The position numbers and the translations under genes were made by a program. The notes beneath the pieces are model-generated. The model saw only the letters and a list, made by a program, of their open reading frames with translations. It did not search any database and was not told where the DNA came from. Source: Sesamum alatum (Eukaryota > Streptophyta > Magnoliopsida > Lamiales > Pedaliaceae). From it: 64,000 nt of DNA. Position 1 is the first letter of the stretch; each line of letters opens with the position of its first letter. The stretch covers positions 17,743,864 to 17,807,863 of the forward strand of contig JACGWO010000008.1 in assembly GCA_034509735.1 (NCBI GenBank). The letters run 5' to 3'. Below are positions 31,780 through 41,812 of this stretch, piece by piece.

Positions 31780-34259
31780 TGTTTTTTCTAGAACCATGTC
31801 GAGGTCCCTTGTCGCATGCCTACAAGCTTTACACTTCGAGAGGATGTCCTTGGGTATGCTTTGTTAAGATCAGTAAAATCGATGCACAACCCCCATTTCC
31901 CATTTGGTTTATGGACCAAAACAGCGTCTGCTAGCCACTCTCGTTTGATATAGCTAGCCTTGAGTAGTTGTCGACTTCTTCCTCGATAGCTTGGGTTCGG
32001 ACCAATCTAAATAACCTCTTTCTTTGCTTCACCGGCCTGACGTTTGACTTGAGATTGAGTTGATGCTTCATGACTTTGGGAGAAGTCCCCTGTAGACTTT
32101 CATGTCCCAAGCGAACACCTCTTGAATTTGCTTTGGGAAGCGCAACAACTAGTTTTTGACCTCAGGCACCATAGTCATTCCTATCCTTGCGGTTTTGTTT
32201 GTATCACCAGGGGTTAACTCTACTACCTTCAATTCCTTGATGGCTTCCACCCTTATATGTTCTACACTTTTCGGGAATTTCTTGGGTGGGCACGACAACT
32301 GGGTGTGTGGTTGCTTCTTCACCCACTTTCTCCTTCTTTTTGTTGCTTTGCGGGGGGGGGGGGGGGGGCAGACACCTTTTTGCGAGACCTCATTAATGCA
32401 GTCATACAATACTCTTGAGCTAACTTTTCATTACCAATTGCTTCTCCGACCTCTGAGGAGGTTGAAAATCTTAACTTCATGAGAAGAGTATATGATACAA
32501 CTTGAAAATGGTTCAAACTTGGTCTCCCCAATATGACATTGTATTCAGAAAGTGTGTTTACCACTAAAAATTTTACCATCTTCGTCACTCTTTGGTGGGG
32601 CCGTCTAATGACAGGGGTAAAGTGACCTCCCCGAGGGCCTCCACGGACTTGCCGCTGAAACTAATGGGTGAGGTATTGACCTTTTATAGTCGGGCATTAT
32701 CTATGCCAAGCTCGGAGAAAGCGTCATAAAACATTATGTGAACTTCTACTATCCACCAATATTTTCTTCACCCAAAAGTTGGACAAGGTTGCGGAGATGA
32801 CCAAGCGTCAGTATGCTGACTGTTTCGAGGGTTTAGGTTTTGCTCGTTGAGTGAGATTTCATGTTGTGGTTTCTCCACTTGAAAAACTTCAATTCCTGGA
32901 GTCGTAGTCATCCCGTGTGCTCCTCTCGCCACATGGAGTGGGTCTTTCCGTGCATTGGAGAAATCGCCACTTGCCGGCCCCATGAGATAACAGCTATGAT
33001 TTCGGTCGTGGGGAGGTTGTCGTGGGCTACCGATTTTCCTTTTCCATTCTTTTTGATGTGTCCCTAGGTCTAGGATGGCCTTTCCTATTGAAGAGTATTT
33101 GGTTGCACAGTTCGGTCCATGTAGTCTTTAAGTTAACCTGTTGTATCAACTTCTCGATCTCAACTTTGAGGTGATGGCATTCATCCGTAATGTGCCCCTT
33201 ATCACGGTGGAACCGAAAATATTTTCTAGAATTCTGACTCATAGGTTGTCCTTCATTTTCCTAGGCTATTGAAGGAGACCCTGTCGTCGGGTTACTACTA
33301 AAATCTTTCCTCGGTATATTAAGTAAAGCTGGCAGGTGGGAGGTGTTGCCTTTCCTCTTTTTCCTTCCTTCTTTGTCATCATCCCAACCTTTCTTTTGTT
33401 GGTCGCCTCAGGACGTGTCCCCATTGATTTTTCAATTCGGATATACTTTTTCACTCTGTGTAAGTTTCCTCTAAATTCACTAGTGGCTTCCCTGCTATGA
33501 ATTCTTTAAACCTCCCATGATACAAATTTTGTTGTATGATACCAGCCTCTTACATGAGGTACCTCATGGACAACAAACATAAAACATTGCACGTAGTCTC
33601 GCAGTGATTCTGTCTCCTTTTGCGTTGTCGTGAATAAGTATGTGGCATTTTGAGGGTACTTCTTATTTATCGAGAAGTGATGAAGGAACCGTTGTGTCAA
33701 CTGCTCGAAGCTAGTAATGGTGCCAATAGGGAATTGGTTAAACCAAGCCAATGCTCTCTTAGAAGGTGTGGTGCGGAAAATCTTACAGTAAGCGGCATTA
33801 CTCAAATCGTAGCAATCAATCTTCACATAAAACTTCTCTATGTGCTCTTGGGGGTCGCTGGTCCTGTCAAACTCTGACAATCCGAAACCTTGACGGCTTG
33901 TAGTAGGGCTTCCGCAAGGATTGTGGGGAAAAGGGGCTATCCCTTGCAGGGGGGGTTACAACTAGGGATAGGTACCCTTATTTGTGTCCTGCAGTCGGGT
34001 CCTGGCCAACGGTTGCCTTCGATGTGCTTGGGATGCTCTCTCTTCCCTCTAGAAGGGCATCATCCTTGGGAAACGAGATTAGACTGTTGACTTCTTCTCT
34101 TCTCGACTCCATCCTCTCGAGATTCATGGAGGATTCCTGGCTCCGAGGTTTAGGTTCTAGTGGCCACACCTCCGGTTGGTTTTCAGCAAATTGGGCTACG
34201 GCATGCAGCGCGGCTCTAGCAGATTCTTCCTTGATTAGTCACAACAAATCCTGTTGCAT
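31780..34259 (-). pseudogene. gag-pol: Decayed Ty3/gypsy gag-protease-RT
   Basis: Minus-strand fragments in order: a Gag N-terminus (34259 to about 33970), a retrotransposon gag domain (33880-33506) with DPQEHIEKFY and LAWFNQFPIGTI, and a segment KYFRFHRDKGHITDECHHL (33242-33027) typical of plant gypsy Gag C-termini. Next is a protease-region segment with YNVILGRPSLN (32588-32149), including a short polyproline from a long G run, then an RT beginning with WLADAVLV and DFTDLNKAYP (about 32000-31780). Frames are interrupted by many stops and shifts. No LTRs were found, so only the first half of an old element remains. Confidence 0.82.
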
Positions 34260-35139
34260 CATCTAGAGAGAGGGGCCACGAGGGGGCGGCGTGTTCTCTG
34301 GGTGGTGGTGTTCTTCCTGCCAAGGGGCTGGCTCCTCTGGTGGTGGGCCATCTCCGTTGGCCAGACTTCCATTTAGCTGAACTATCCCCTTGCAGGGCAT
34401 TCAATGGACCAGTGTCAGTATCGTATCGTGTTCTAATTTGTTTTAAAAATTTATATCCTCGTGTTTGTGTCGCTGTGTCCGTGTCCATGCACCATTGGTT
34501 GGCATCCATCCATCAAAAAATAAAAACTCCCCATGTTTCATCTAGATTCTTGCATGTGCAATTGGCTGTGACATCTTATCTCAAGGCATCAGACTTGACC
34601 ACCACGTTCTCATTCCATCAGAAACTTAACAGAAGTTCCACCCCGTGACAAGACCTTATATGGTATTAATTTTGCTTGATCATTTCAAAAAAAAACATGG
34701 TACCAAAACCTTGCAATTGTCCTTGTAATGTGGTACCAAAAAATGCAATTTTCTATTTAAACATGTATTATATAAAAATATTTAGGGACAATTATAATTT
34801 TCGTCCCTATACTTGGACACTTATTTGGTTCCTAACAAGTTTGATCCATGATTTGTCCTCAACCTTCACACTTTTGACATGGTCTAATTCTAGAAATAAG
34901 CAGTTCATGTGAACGAGCAGCCGTGGAAGAGGCTTTTATATAACAATAAACTGCTCTGAATGTTGACATGTTTGGCTTTCTCTTGGAAAGTTGAAGATTG
35001 CTTTATTCTAAACAATGCCTATAAGTAGTCCACAAAGCTTCGGTTTTCTGCACAAGTCTGAAGATAAATTTCCCTCACAGCTTCTGTTTTCAGCACAACT
35101 CTGAGCCTCTGGGTTAAAATTTCCTCTTCTCGAGCAAAC
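34260..35139. other. Intergenic sequence upstream of the PR-10 copy
   Basis: There is no convincing gene. Minus-strand sequence near 34300-34500 may be the decayed start of the gypsy element. A TATAAGTA box (35020-35027) lies about 110 bp before the ATG of the PR-10 pseudogene and probably marks its former promoter. Confidence 0.45.
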
Positions 35140-35729
35140 ATGGGCATCAAGAGCTTTTTCCAAGAACTGAAAACTACCGTTTCGCCATCCAGGCTGTTTA
35201 AGGCTCTGATAACGGACTCACAAGAGGTTGTGCCAAAATTCATGCCCCATTCCATCAAGAGCATTGAGACGGTCGAAGGAGCCGACAGTGTTGGCGTTGG
35301 ATGCATTAGGCAGACAAACTTCCCTGATGGTTAGTCTAATTACAAAAAAAATATATCTGGAGAAAAGGGAATTTCGGTTCAACTTTCTTGTGTTGGATTT
35401 TAAGATAATTATTTCTTCTGGGGTTTATTTCATTTGGCAGGTGCCCGCTTCAAGTAAGTGAAGCACAGGATCGATGTCATTGACGCTGAGAACAATGTCT
35501 GCAAGTACACTTTGATCGAAGGAGATGGACATCCGGACAAGCTTGAAAAGATCTTCTTCAAGATGAAGTTTAAGGCCTCGGAAGATGGAGGGTGTGTCGT
35601 CAAGCTTACTAGTGAGTATCAGACAAAGGGAGATGCTGAACTTAACGACTACGAGATAAAAGCCGGCAAAGAACAGGCTGTGGGGCTCTACAAGGCTTGT
35701 GAAGAGCCAATCCTGATGTCTGCGTCTAA
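35140..35729 (+). pseudogene. PR-10 / Bet v 1 family protein, broken copy
   Basis: PR-10 proteins are small cytosolic plant proteins of about 160 residues with a hydrophobic ligand cavity. Exon 1 (35140-35329) starts MGIKSFFQEL and ends at a Gly codon in phase 1, the conserved Bet v 1 intron position. The 111-bp intron (35330-35440) is GT...AG. Exon 2 contains the family's KHRIDVIDAENN, TLIEGDG and VKLTSEYQTKGD segments. Two lesions break it. TAA at 35455-35457 stands where the family usually has Tyr, five codons into exon 2. About ten bases are also missing after 35706, shifting the frame before the usual C-terminal ANP segment; the original stop is probably TAA at 35727-35729. The rest is well preserved, so inactivation looks recent. 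Confidence 0.93.
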
Positions 35730-36344
35730 TGATTTCCTACTGTGTATTATTCTAATTGAAGTTAAGAAACTATGCAGTATCTGTTGTTCTTTTTCTTCTT
35801 TAGGGAGTGGATTTCGATTTAATAAGTGAACATTCCTCATGTTCTTTTCCATCATTTCATGTCTCATTTTCGAGTAAAATGTGAGTTTTCGCCTTTCTTC
35901 TCCAGGCATCAGGTTTAGTGTGGAAAACTCTGCGTAAATACGTCACAGAATCAGCCAGAACACTTCACAGGAAACACACAGAAACTTCGTTTAGAGTGTT
36001 TAATCAAAGTTTTCCAATTTTTTTCAATGCTAAACCTGGCTGGTTTGTTTAAGCATTTGAAGCAACACCCGTCGTACTGGGGTACAAAGAAACACTGCCT
36101 ATAGTTCAAGAAAAGCGATAATGTAAAATGCATGTCCTGTAGAAATTAACTTGAATTACGCTATGATCAAGCGAGAAAAAATTGAAGTCATCACAACTCT
36201 TTATTGAAAACTTCAGTTTCATCCACAAGAACTTAAGAAACTACTTAAGTATGCTACCTTTATTGAATCTTGCACATCAGCTAAAAGTGAAACACCAGGA
36301 AAGCACAACCCATGAACTAACTCTACACATGCAATCTAAGTCTT
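35730..36344. other. Intergenic DNA between PR-10 copy and minus-strand gene
   Basis: This AT-rich sequence holds the 3' flank of the PR-10 pseudogene and probably the 3' untranslated region of the gene whose stop codon is at 36345. I see no coding or repeat structure here. Confidence 0.5.
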
Positions 36345-37630
36345 TCAGTGGGTTTTGTAATTCGTCAATTTGTAGTAGCAGTTTTGCCTAAAAAGAAGAA
36401 TCTGATATTCGTTACCACAAGGGCACTTGAAGTGGAGGATTAGGGACTCGCCGTTCTTCTCAACCCACACAGCTTCCTGTGCAGGATTTTCCGGATCAGT
36501 CTCAGATTCTTCCTGCAATATTACACCAAAGAACTTTTTACTAAACAGGAAATTGACATAAAGGGCAATGAATAGAACAGGTTTCAAGATTCACTCAAAT
36601 ACATGAAATCAAAAGGAAGAATGCAACTGAATATGATCTAGTGAAGATCAAAGATCGAGTCATATATCTAATTGAAACAACAGAAGAACTTAAATATAAG
36701 TATTATACGGAAAATTTACGCGAAAAAAGCATGCAAACATGAAAAACAGAAAAGAGTGAAAAAACTGATGATTTCGGACATTGGTAACGTTGTCAGTGCT
36801 GTAATTTTCGGGCTCATTTTCTTCTTCTTCGCCTTCATGCACGACTTGATTCCACCACTGGCTCATCTCTTTCAGCCGATCCCTCATTCTCTTCAGCCTC
36901 TGCTATTAAACACAACATTAACGCCCTTTTCTTAATGATCAAAGTATATAAAGAATATAACAAAATTTACAGATACAACTGCCAATTGAAGAGAATGTCC
37001 ACCCACTTTGGTACTAGGGCTGTCTCCACAGCTCGGAGACCTCGAAATATTTCTTGACAGAGGTGGGAGCGGCGGGGTTCCGCTGCCGGCCACCACCTGC
37101 TGATTGCGAACGGGATTGGGATCAAAAACGGTGCGGTGGATAACTGGCAGTGTATCTGGGAGTGTATATGATTCTTGAACAATATTTCTGTTGGAACTTT
37201 CTTGTAGTGGTTGGTTCAAGACTGGGCCTGGAGAAGTGGGAAATCCCGACAATTGCGGTGGCGGGTTGGCAGAATGGAAGGTGTCAGTTGCGTATATGGG
37301 CTCGGAGATGGTTCGGCGGAGAGGAGTCGGCGAAGCGGCAGGAAAAGGCTGTGGAAGTGGGAGTTTGGTGAAGCCAAGGAGGCGGTAATCAGCGGTGGTG
37401 GAGGGGGAAGAAGGGGGATGGAGATTGGCCCTTCTGCAAGATGGTTGTTGCGACGATGATGGCGATAAAATGGACTGTCTTTTGGTGGTCGTGCATTCCG
37501 AGGTGGTTGTGGGCGAAAGGACGGTGGTTGATTTGTGGTGAGCGGCGGTGGAGAGGTGCTGCAAGGACCTCGAAATGCCGTCTTCGTCGCGGAGTTCTTG
37601 GAAGAATTTGTGTTCTTGATCATCACTCAT
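36345..37630 (-). CDS. Uncharacterised plant protein, three exons, apparently intact
   Basis: The predicted structure is exon 1 at 37630-36971 (220 codons), exon 2 at 36899-36789 (37 codons) and exon 3 at 36512-36345 (55 codons plus TGA). All junctions are phase 0, with GT donors (GTAAAT, GTTACC) and AG acceptors (AGCAG, TGCAG). The 312-residue protein starts MSDDQEHKFFQEL. A long Ser/Pro/Thr-rich, probably disordered part fills most of exon 1. A basic helical stretch (RLKRMRDRLKEMSQWW) follows at the start of exon 2, then an acidic linker. The C-terminal 40 residues contain FKCPCGNEYQILL and NCYYKL, suggesting a small conserved domain. I do not recognise a named family. The exon 2 donor is weak. 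This is the only intact-looking host gene in the window. Confidence 0.72.
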
Positions 37631-37826
37631 CGTTTCTCTTCTTTTCTTAATTCGAATCACCAAATAGTTATTTTCTGTGTTTCTGTTTGATCTGAAACTG
37701 ATTTTTAAAGGTTGGATAGGAGGGAAATACTGAGGCAGCAGCTATGTAAATAAACTGGCAGTTAGAGGTGATAATTGAATTTCAAAATATATCAAATTGT
37801 CCAACCAAAACGTGTAGATTATTTAT

Positions 37827-38028
37827 GGGATAAATGCAATTTACCTGTGATATAAGAAATAAGCAAACATTATTTTATGAAAAAATAATTAGAAAATTAC
37901 CCTCGTGTTTTCACTTGAGGAGATAATTTGTTTTATTTCTCAAAACACGGAGGTAATTTGCTAATTAATTTTTTACAGAAGGGTTTTGCTCAGTTCTTAT
38001 ATCACAAGGGGTAAATTGAATTTATCCC
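37827..38028. mobile_element. MITE with 10-bp target duplication
   Basis: This 202-bp AT-rich element has terminal inverted repeats of about 33 bp: GGGATAAATGCAATTTACC at the left, and GGGATAAATTCAATTTACC when the right end is reverse complemented. It is flanked by perfect GATTATTTAT copies (37817-37826 and 38029-38038). A 9-10-bp duplication is typical of Mutator-like MITEs. It lies about 200 bp upstream of the start codon of the minus-strand gene at 37630. Confidence 0.92.
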
Positions 38029-38038
38029 GATTATTTAT

Positions 38039-38790
38039 CATGATGTATTCAACAAATCATAATTTTAACTGAGGGAAAATTCCAAGCGTTGATATAATTT
38101 CGCTCAAAAAATTCCTGTGATTTTTTTTTTTTTATCATTTTACCTTCCTGCATTCTCAACAATGAGGCAAAATGTGATGCATACGCATGGGTGTGTTTTG
38201 ACTATTTTGCCCGCTTCGTCTTCATTATAAAGGCTGAGTTTTCATTGTTTGCCCATTTTTCTTCCCCCTTTCTTCTTCTTTGTTCTTCATTTTTTCTTGC
38301 ACGACCAACTTCTCTCCCATCTTTCTTCCTTCATGAAGATATGTCTGCCCAATAAACTCAAATAAAAAAATTCAAACAATGCAAGAAAGTACTCGATTTG
38401 AGGCTTTTGGCTTCGCCATTTTGTAGATACAATGGAAAAGCATAAATTAGAATAGTGAATCTATAAGAAAACCTTCTAAATGTAAGTTGTATTTTTATTG
38501 TAGATTTCAGGTATGCAATTTCTTTTCCATTAGGCACACCTGAAAGAGAAATATGGCACTAAGGGGGACTCCGACGAACTTTGATTTTGGAGCACACGAT
38601 GAATTGGGGGATAATGCATTTGCAACAGATGAAGATGAATAAGATGGGTTTGATATTGATGAAGTAGTCTCCAGAGGGTCAAATTGTGGGAGATCAAATG
38701 TGATGGTTGAAGGCAAGGAAAAAGTAGTTAGCAATATTAATTCTAAGTGTTTGTTTCCTATTGTAAAAGACAACTATACCCTTATTTAAG
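38039..38790 (+). other. Possible decayed promoter and short coding fragment
   Basis: TATAAAG near 38226 is followed by a CT-rich stretch resembling a 5' untranslated region. Much further on, an ATG at 38553 opens 29 codons (MALRGTPTNF..., then acidic) before TAA, with further acidic coding-like sequence downstream. I do not recognise the product and cannot say whether this was a gene. Confidence 0.25.
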
Positions 38791-40463
38791 TAATTTTTTT
38801 AATAATTAATCAGAATCAATTATAAAAGAAAAAATTCTGTTAAAAAAAATATAATTTAATAGTTGTAATACCTATAAACTACTTAGATAATGACAAATAT
38901 ATGTAAGTAGTTGAGAGGAATTAGAACTTCTAACTAGTTTCAATTTTTATTAGAATTTTGTATTTTTACAACTTCCTTTTATTTTATATATTCAATTCGG
39001 ATTATTTCATCTTAAAAGTAACAGACAATTAGCATATCAATAAATTTTAAAATATTTAGAAATAACAGATAATTAGCATATAAAAGATATCAATAAAAGA
39101 ATACCAAAAAGAATATAATTATATAATTAATATTACTCAAATTGGTAAAACTCTATATATAATTGTGAATTAACATTGATAACCATTAAAGTAAGATTTT
39201 AGAAATAACTATATACTAACATATCAGTTGTAGATTAAATTCTAATTGTATGCTAACAAAAGATAAATATGCTTTTCTTTAGAATAAATTTATACAAAAT
39301 AAGTTAAGGTTAACAAAAGTAAATAAGTATTAATAATAAAAATATATTGACAAATAAAAGGACTATTTTTTGTTAAATTGAAATTGCATATGAAACTTCA
39401 ATTATTCAATGAATCTCTTATTATTTGATTGAAAATATATTGGCAAATAAAAGCACTATTTTTTTTATTAAATTGACATCGTCCATAAAAATTCAATTAT
39501 AAAATCTCTTATTATTTGATTTTTCAATATTAGATAATCATATATGCACATAAAAGATTATGTGGGTATTTGGTTGGGCTTATAAGTTATTTAAAACATA
39601 TTATAATATGTTTAAGAGCTTATAAGTTCTATAAAATAGTTCGGTAGTTTGTCATTTTTATTCAGCTTATAAGATCTTAAAATAAGATGTTCATGATCTT
39701 ATAAGCTCTTGAAAGAAAAAGTATGCTCAACCTTTCTTAACAATACAAAATTATACAAAACACTCTTACATCTTATAAGCTCTACCTTCTTATTTATCTA
39801 AATACTTTAAGAGCTTATTTCTAAATAAAATTCAATATTTTTAAGTTCTTAAATCATCTTATAAGATGTTTCAGATAAGTTTAGCCGGACAACCTCTAAG
39901 TTTGCAAAAATATAATTTATAATTGAATAAAAAATAGATAATACCAATTAGTTATACGACCATGCGATGCATATACTAATACTATGGGTATCTAATTAGA
40001 TTATAATTAGATTAACAATAGTTAATAAATAATTAGTTTAAAATCATTTCACATCAATAATTGGAAAATAAAAGACATCAAAATATGATAATAAAAAAAA
40101 TATATCATACAAAAGAATAATATAATAAAAATAAATAAAATTAATTGGAAGTTCTAATAAAAAAACTAAAAATAAGGCACTATGACTAATTAATTTTATT
40201 TTAATATTGGATTTTTTTATATCTTATATTTTACTTTCACACTAATTTATTTCAATACAAGATCATCAAATATAATAATCAGTACATATAAAATAAAAAA
40301 AAAATCAACTTAAGGATTAAATTTTTTTATTTAATAGTATCAACTAAATTTAGAAATAAATTACAAATAATAGAATTACATGTTTTTAAGACAATTATTA
40401 TATATATACTTATGGTTCAATGATATAAATATAAATACATTTATGAACTTAAAATGTTTCTAT
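38791..40463. other. AT-rich non-coding stretch, possible Helitron body
   Basis: No open frames of note are present and the base composition is very AT-rich. It ends at the Helitron-type 3' terminus (40464-40490). The 5' terminus could not be placed. Within it, 39555-39895 looks like a separate fold-back repeat. Confidence 0.4.
39555..39895. repeat. MITE-like fold-back with CTTATAAG motifs
   Basis: The left part reads GGTATTTGGTTGGGCTTATA. The right end, reverse complemented, reads GGTTGTCCGGCTAAACTTAT, an imperfect inverted pair. Between them CTTATAAG-type words recur. This resembles hAT-type MITEs, but no clear 8-bp duplication was found. Confidence 0.35.
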
Positions 40464-40490
40464 ACGTGCAACGCACGTGATACGTTCTAG
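40464..40490 (+). mobile_element. Helitron-type 3' terminus
   Basis: A short hairpin ACGTGC-AAC-GCACGT (40464-40478) is followed eight bases later by CTAG (40487-40490) and then T. This matches the Helitron 3' rule: hairpin, short spacer, CTRR, insertion before T. No helicase gene was seen, so a non-autonomous element is likely. Confidence 0.6.
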
Positions 40491-41186
40491 TGAAGTAAAA
40501 ATTATGTTTGATTGTAATTTATGACAATTTGGTAAATGGTTTTAATTTGAATTTTATTGTGTTGAGTAATGATGTTATTATTAGTGTTGTTGGTGTTAGG
40601 GTCTATTACAGGTATTAATATGGTATCAGAAACACTCAACGTTGGAAAGAAGAACACAATGCTAAAAATTAAAACATCTCATTTTCAATAAAGAATACCG
40701 CCTGAAAGCATACATATCTGAATTCCCAAAATTACCAGAATTTACATAATAACATTCCTTCCAATAGCTAATGTCACACCATCACAACTAGCCAAAAGGT
40801 TATATCTGCACATCCACATCAATAATGTCATGCACCCCAAAAAAATGCCAAAAGTTGCATAGTTTCACAAAATTACTACATTAAACACTAATTGCCGTAA
40901 TTTTACAAAAGGAAGAAATATTATTTCATGGTTTCCATGGTCTTTTCTAGGACCTCTCCTTAATTCTTTCCAACACTTGAACCTTTTGTTTCTGCTTGTG
41001 TTTACAGCATCTCTAAATCTTGATCCAACAATGTTTCCCATTAAAGCTGCATTTCGAGGTCCCTGATAGCCAATTTCTTACTACAAAATACCAAAAAAGA
41101 ATGTTATTATCAAATGCAGATGAAGGGTAGTAAGATGCAGGAAAAAAAAGACGAAGGCTATGTTTTCAGATTACTTATAACAAATG
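40491..41186. other. Low-information sequence left of the MULE
   Basis: This is AT-rich DNA. Minus-strand sequence near 40940-41060 has weak coding character (a GPRNAALMG-like piece) and may be the last exon of the MULE gene. Nothing else could be supported. Confidence 0.3.
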
Positions 41187-41812
41187 TAGGTGTGTTTGTG
41201 GATTGTGTGTTTGCAGATGTTCCTCTTATTGTTTTTTGCTTCTGAAGTTCAAAAGAGTAATTTTTCAAATTTGAGTAATAAAGAAATTTTCTTTATGAAT
41301 AACTATATTTAAAAAAAATATATTACCCTCGTTGTTGTATTAGACAGAAACACCATGAGATGCAGATTGAAACTGGCCACCTGAGGTACTTGTTGCTACA
41401 AGAACCCAAAAACATAAAAAGAAAGTCACATGGGAAATGTGTAGTATTTTAAAGAAAAATGAATGGTATAGATATAATTACTTACTTCAGTAACAGGTGT
41501 GTTTGGGGACACTCTACTTGCAGTTGTTCCTCCTCCTCTTCTTGTTTTTAGCTTCTGAAGTTGAAAATAGGATGTTTTTATATTTGAGTAAGAAACAAAA
41601 TTTACATTTTAAATAAGAATATTAAGCAATAACTTACCTTTGTTGTTGTTGTAGACTGAGAGTGGCCCTTTGATCTTTGCTTGCTGAGGGAACCTAGGAA
41701 CCTTCAACATGTATTCCTTCACGATTGGAACCCTGCAGATGATGTTTTTTATTCAGAACAAAACTTGAGAAAAAGAACAGTACAGTTAAGGTTACATTTT
41801 ATTAACAAACCT
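41187..41812 (-). repeat. Diverged tandem duplication of about 313 bp
   Basis: The segment around GCTTCTGAAG at 41238 recurs at 41551, and matching sequence before and after follows the same spacing. On the minus strand both copies contain a short coding-like stretch (LQKLKTRRGG and QKQKTIRGTS) followed by a splice-like GTAAG. It looks like a duplicated exon-intron module at the 3' end of the MULE gene. Confidence 0.5.

Noticed and set aside
38040..38110. GAGGGAAAATTCC as a possible MULE terminal repeat for the MURA remnant
   Set aside because: No matching partner end was found, and the MULE's other end is cut off by element D.
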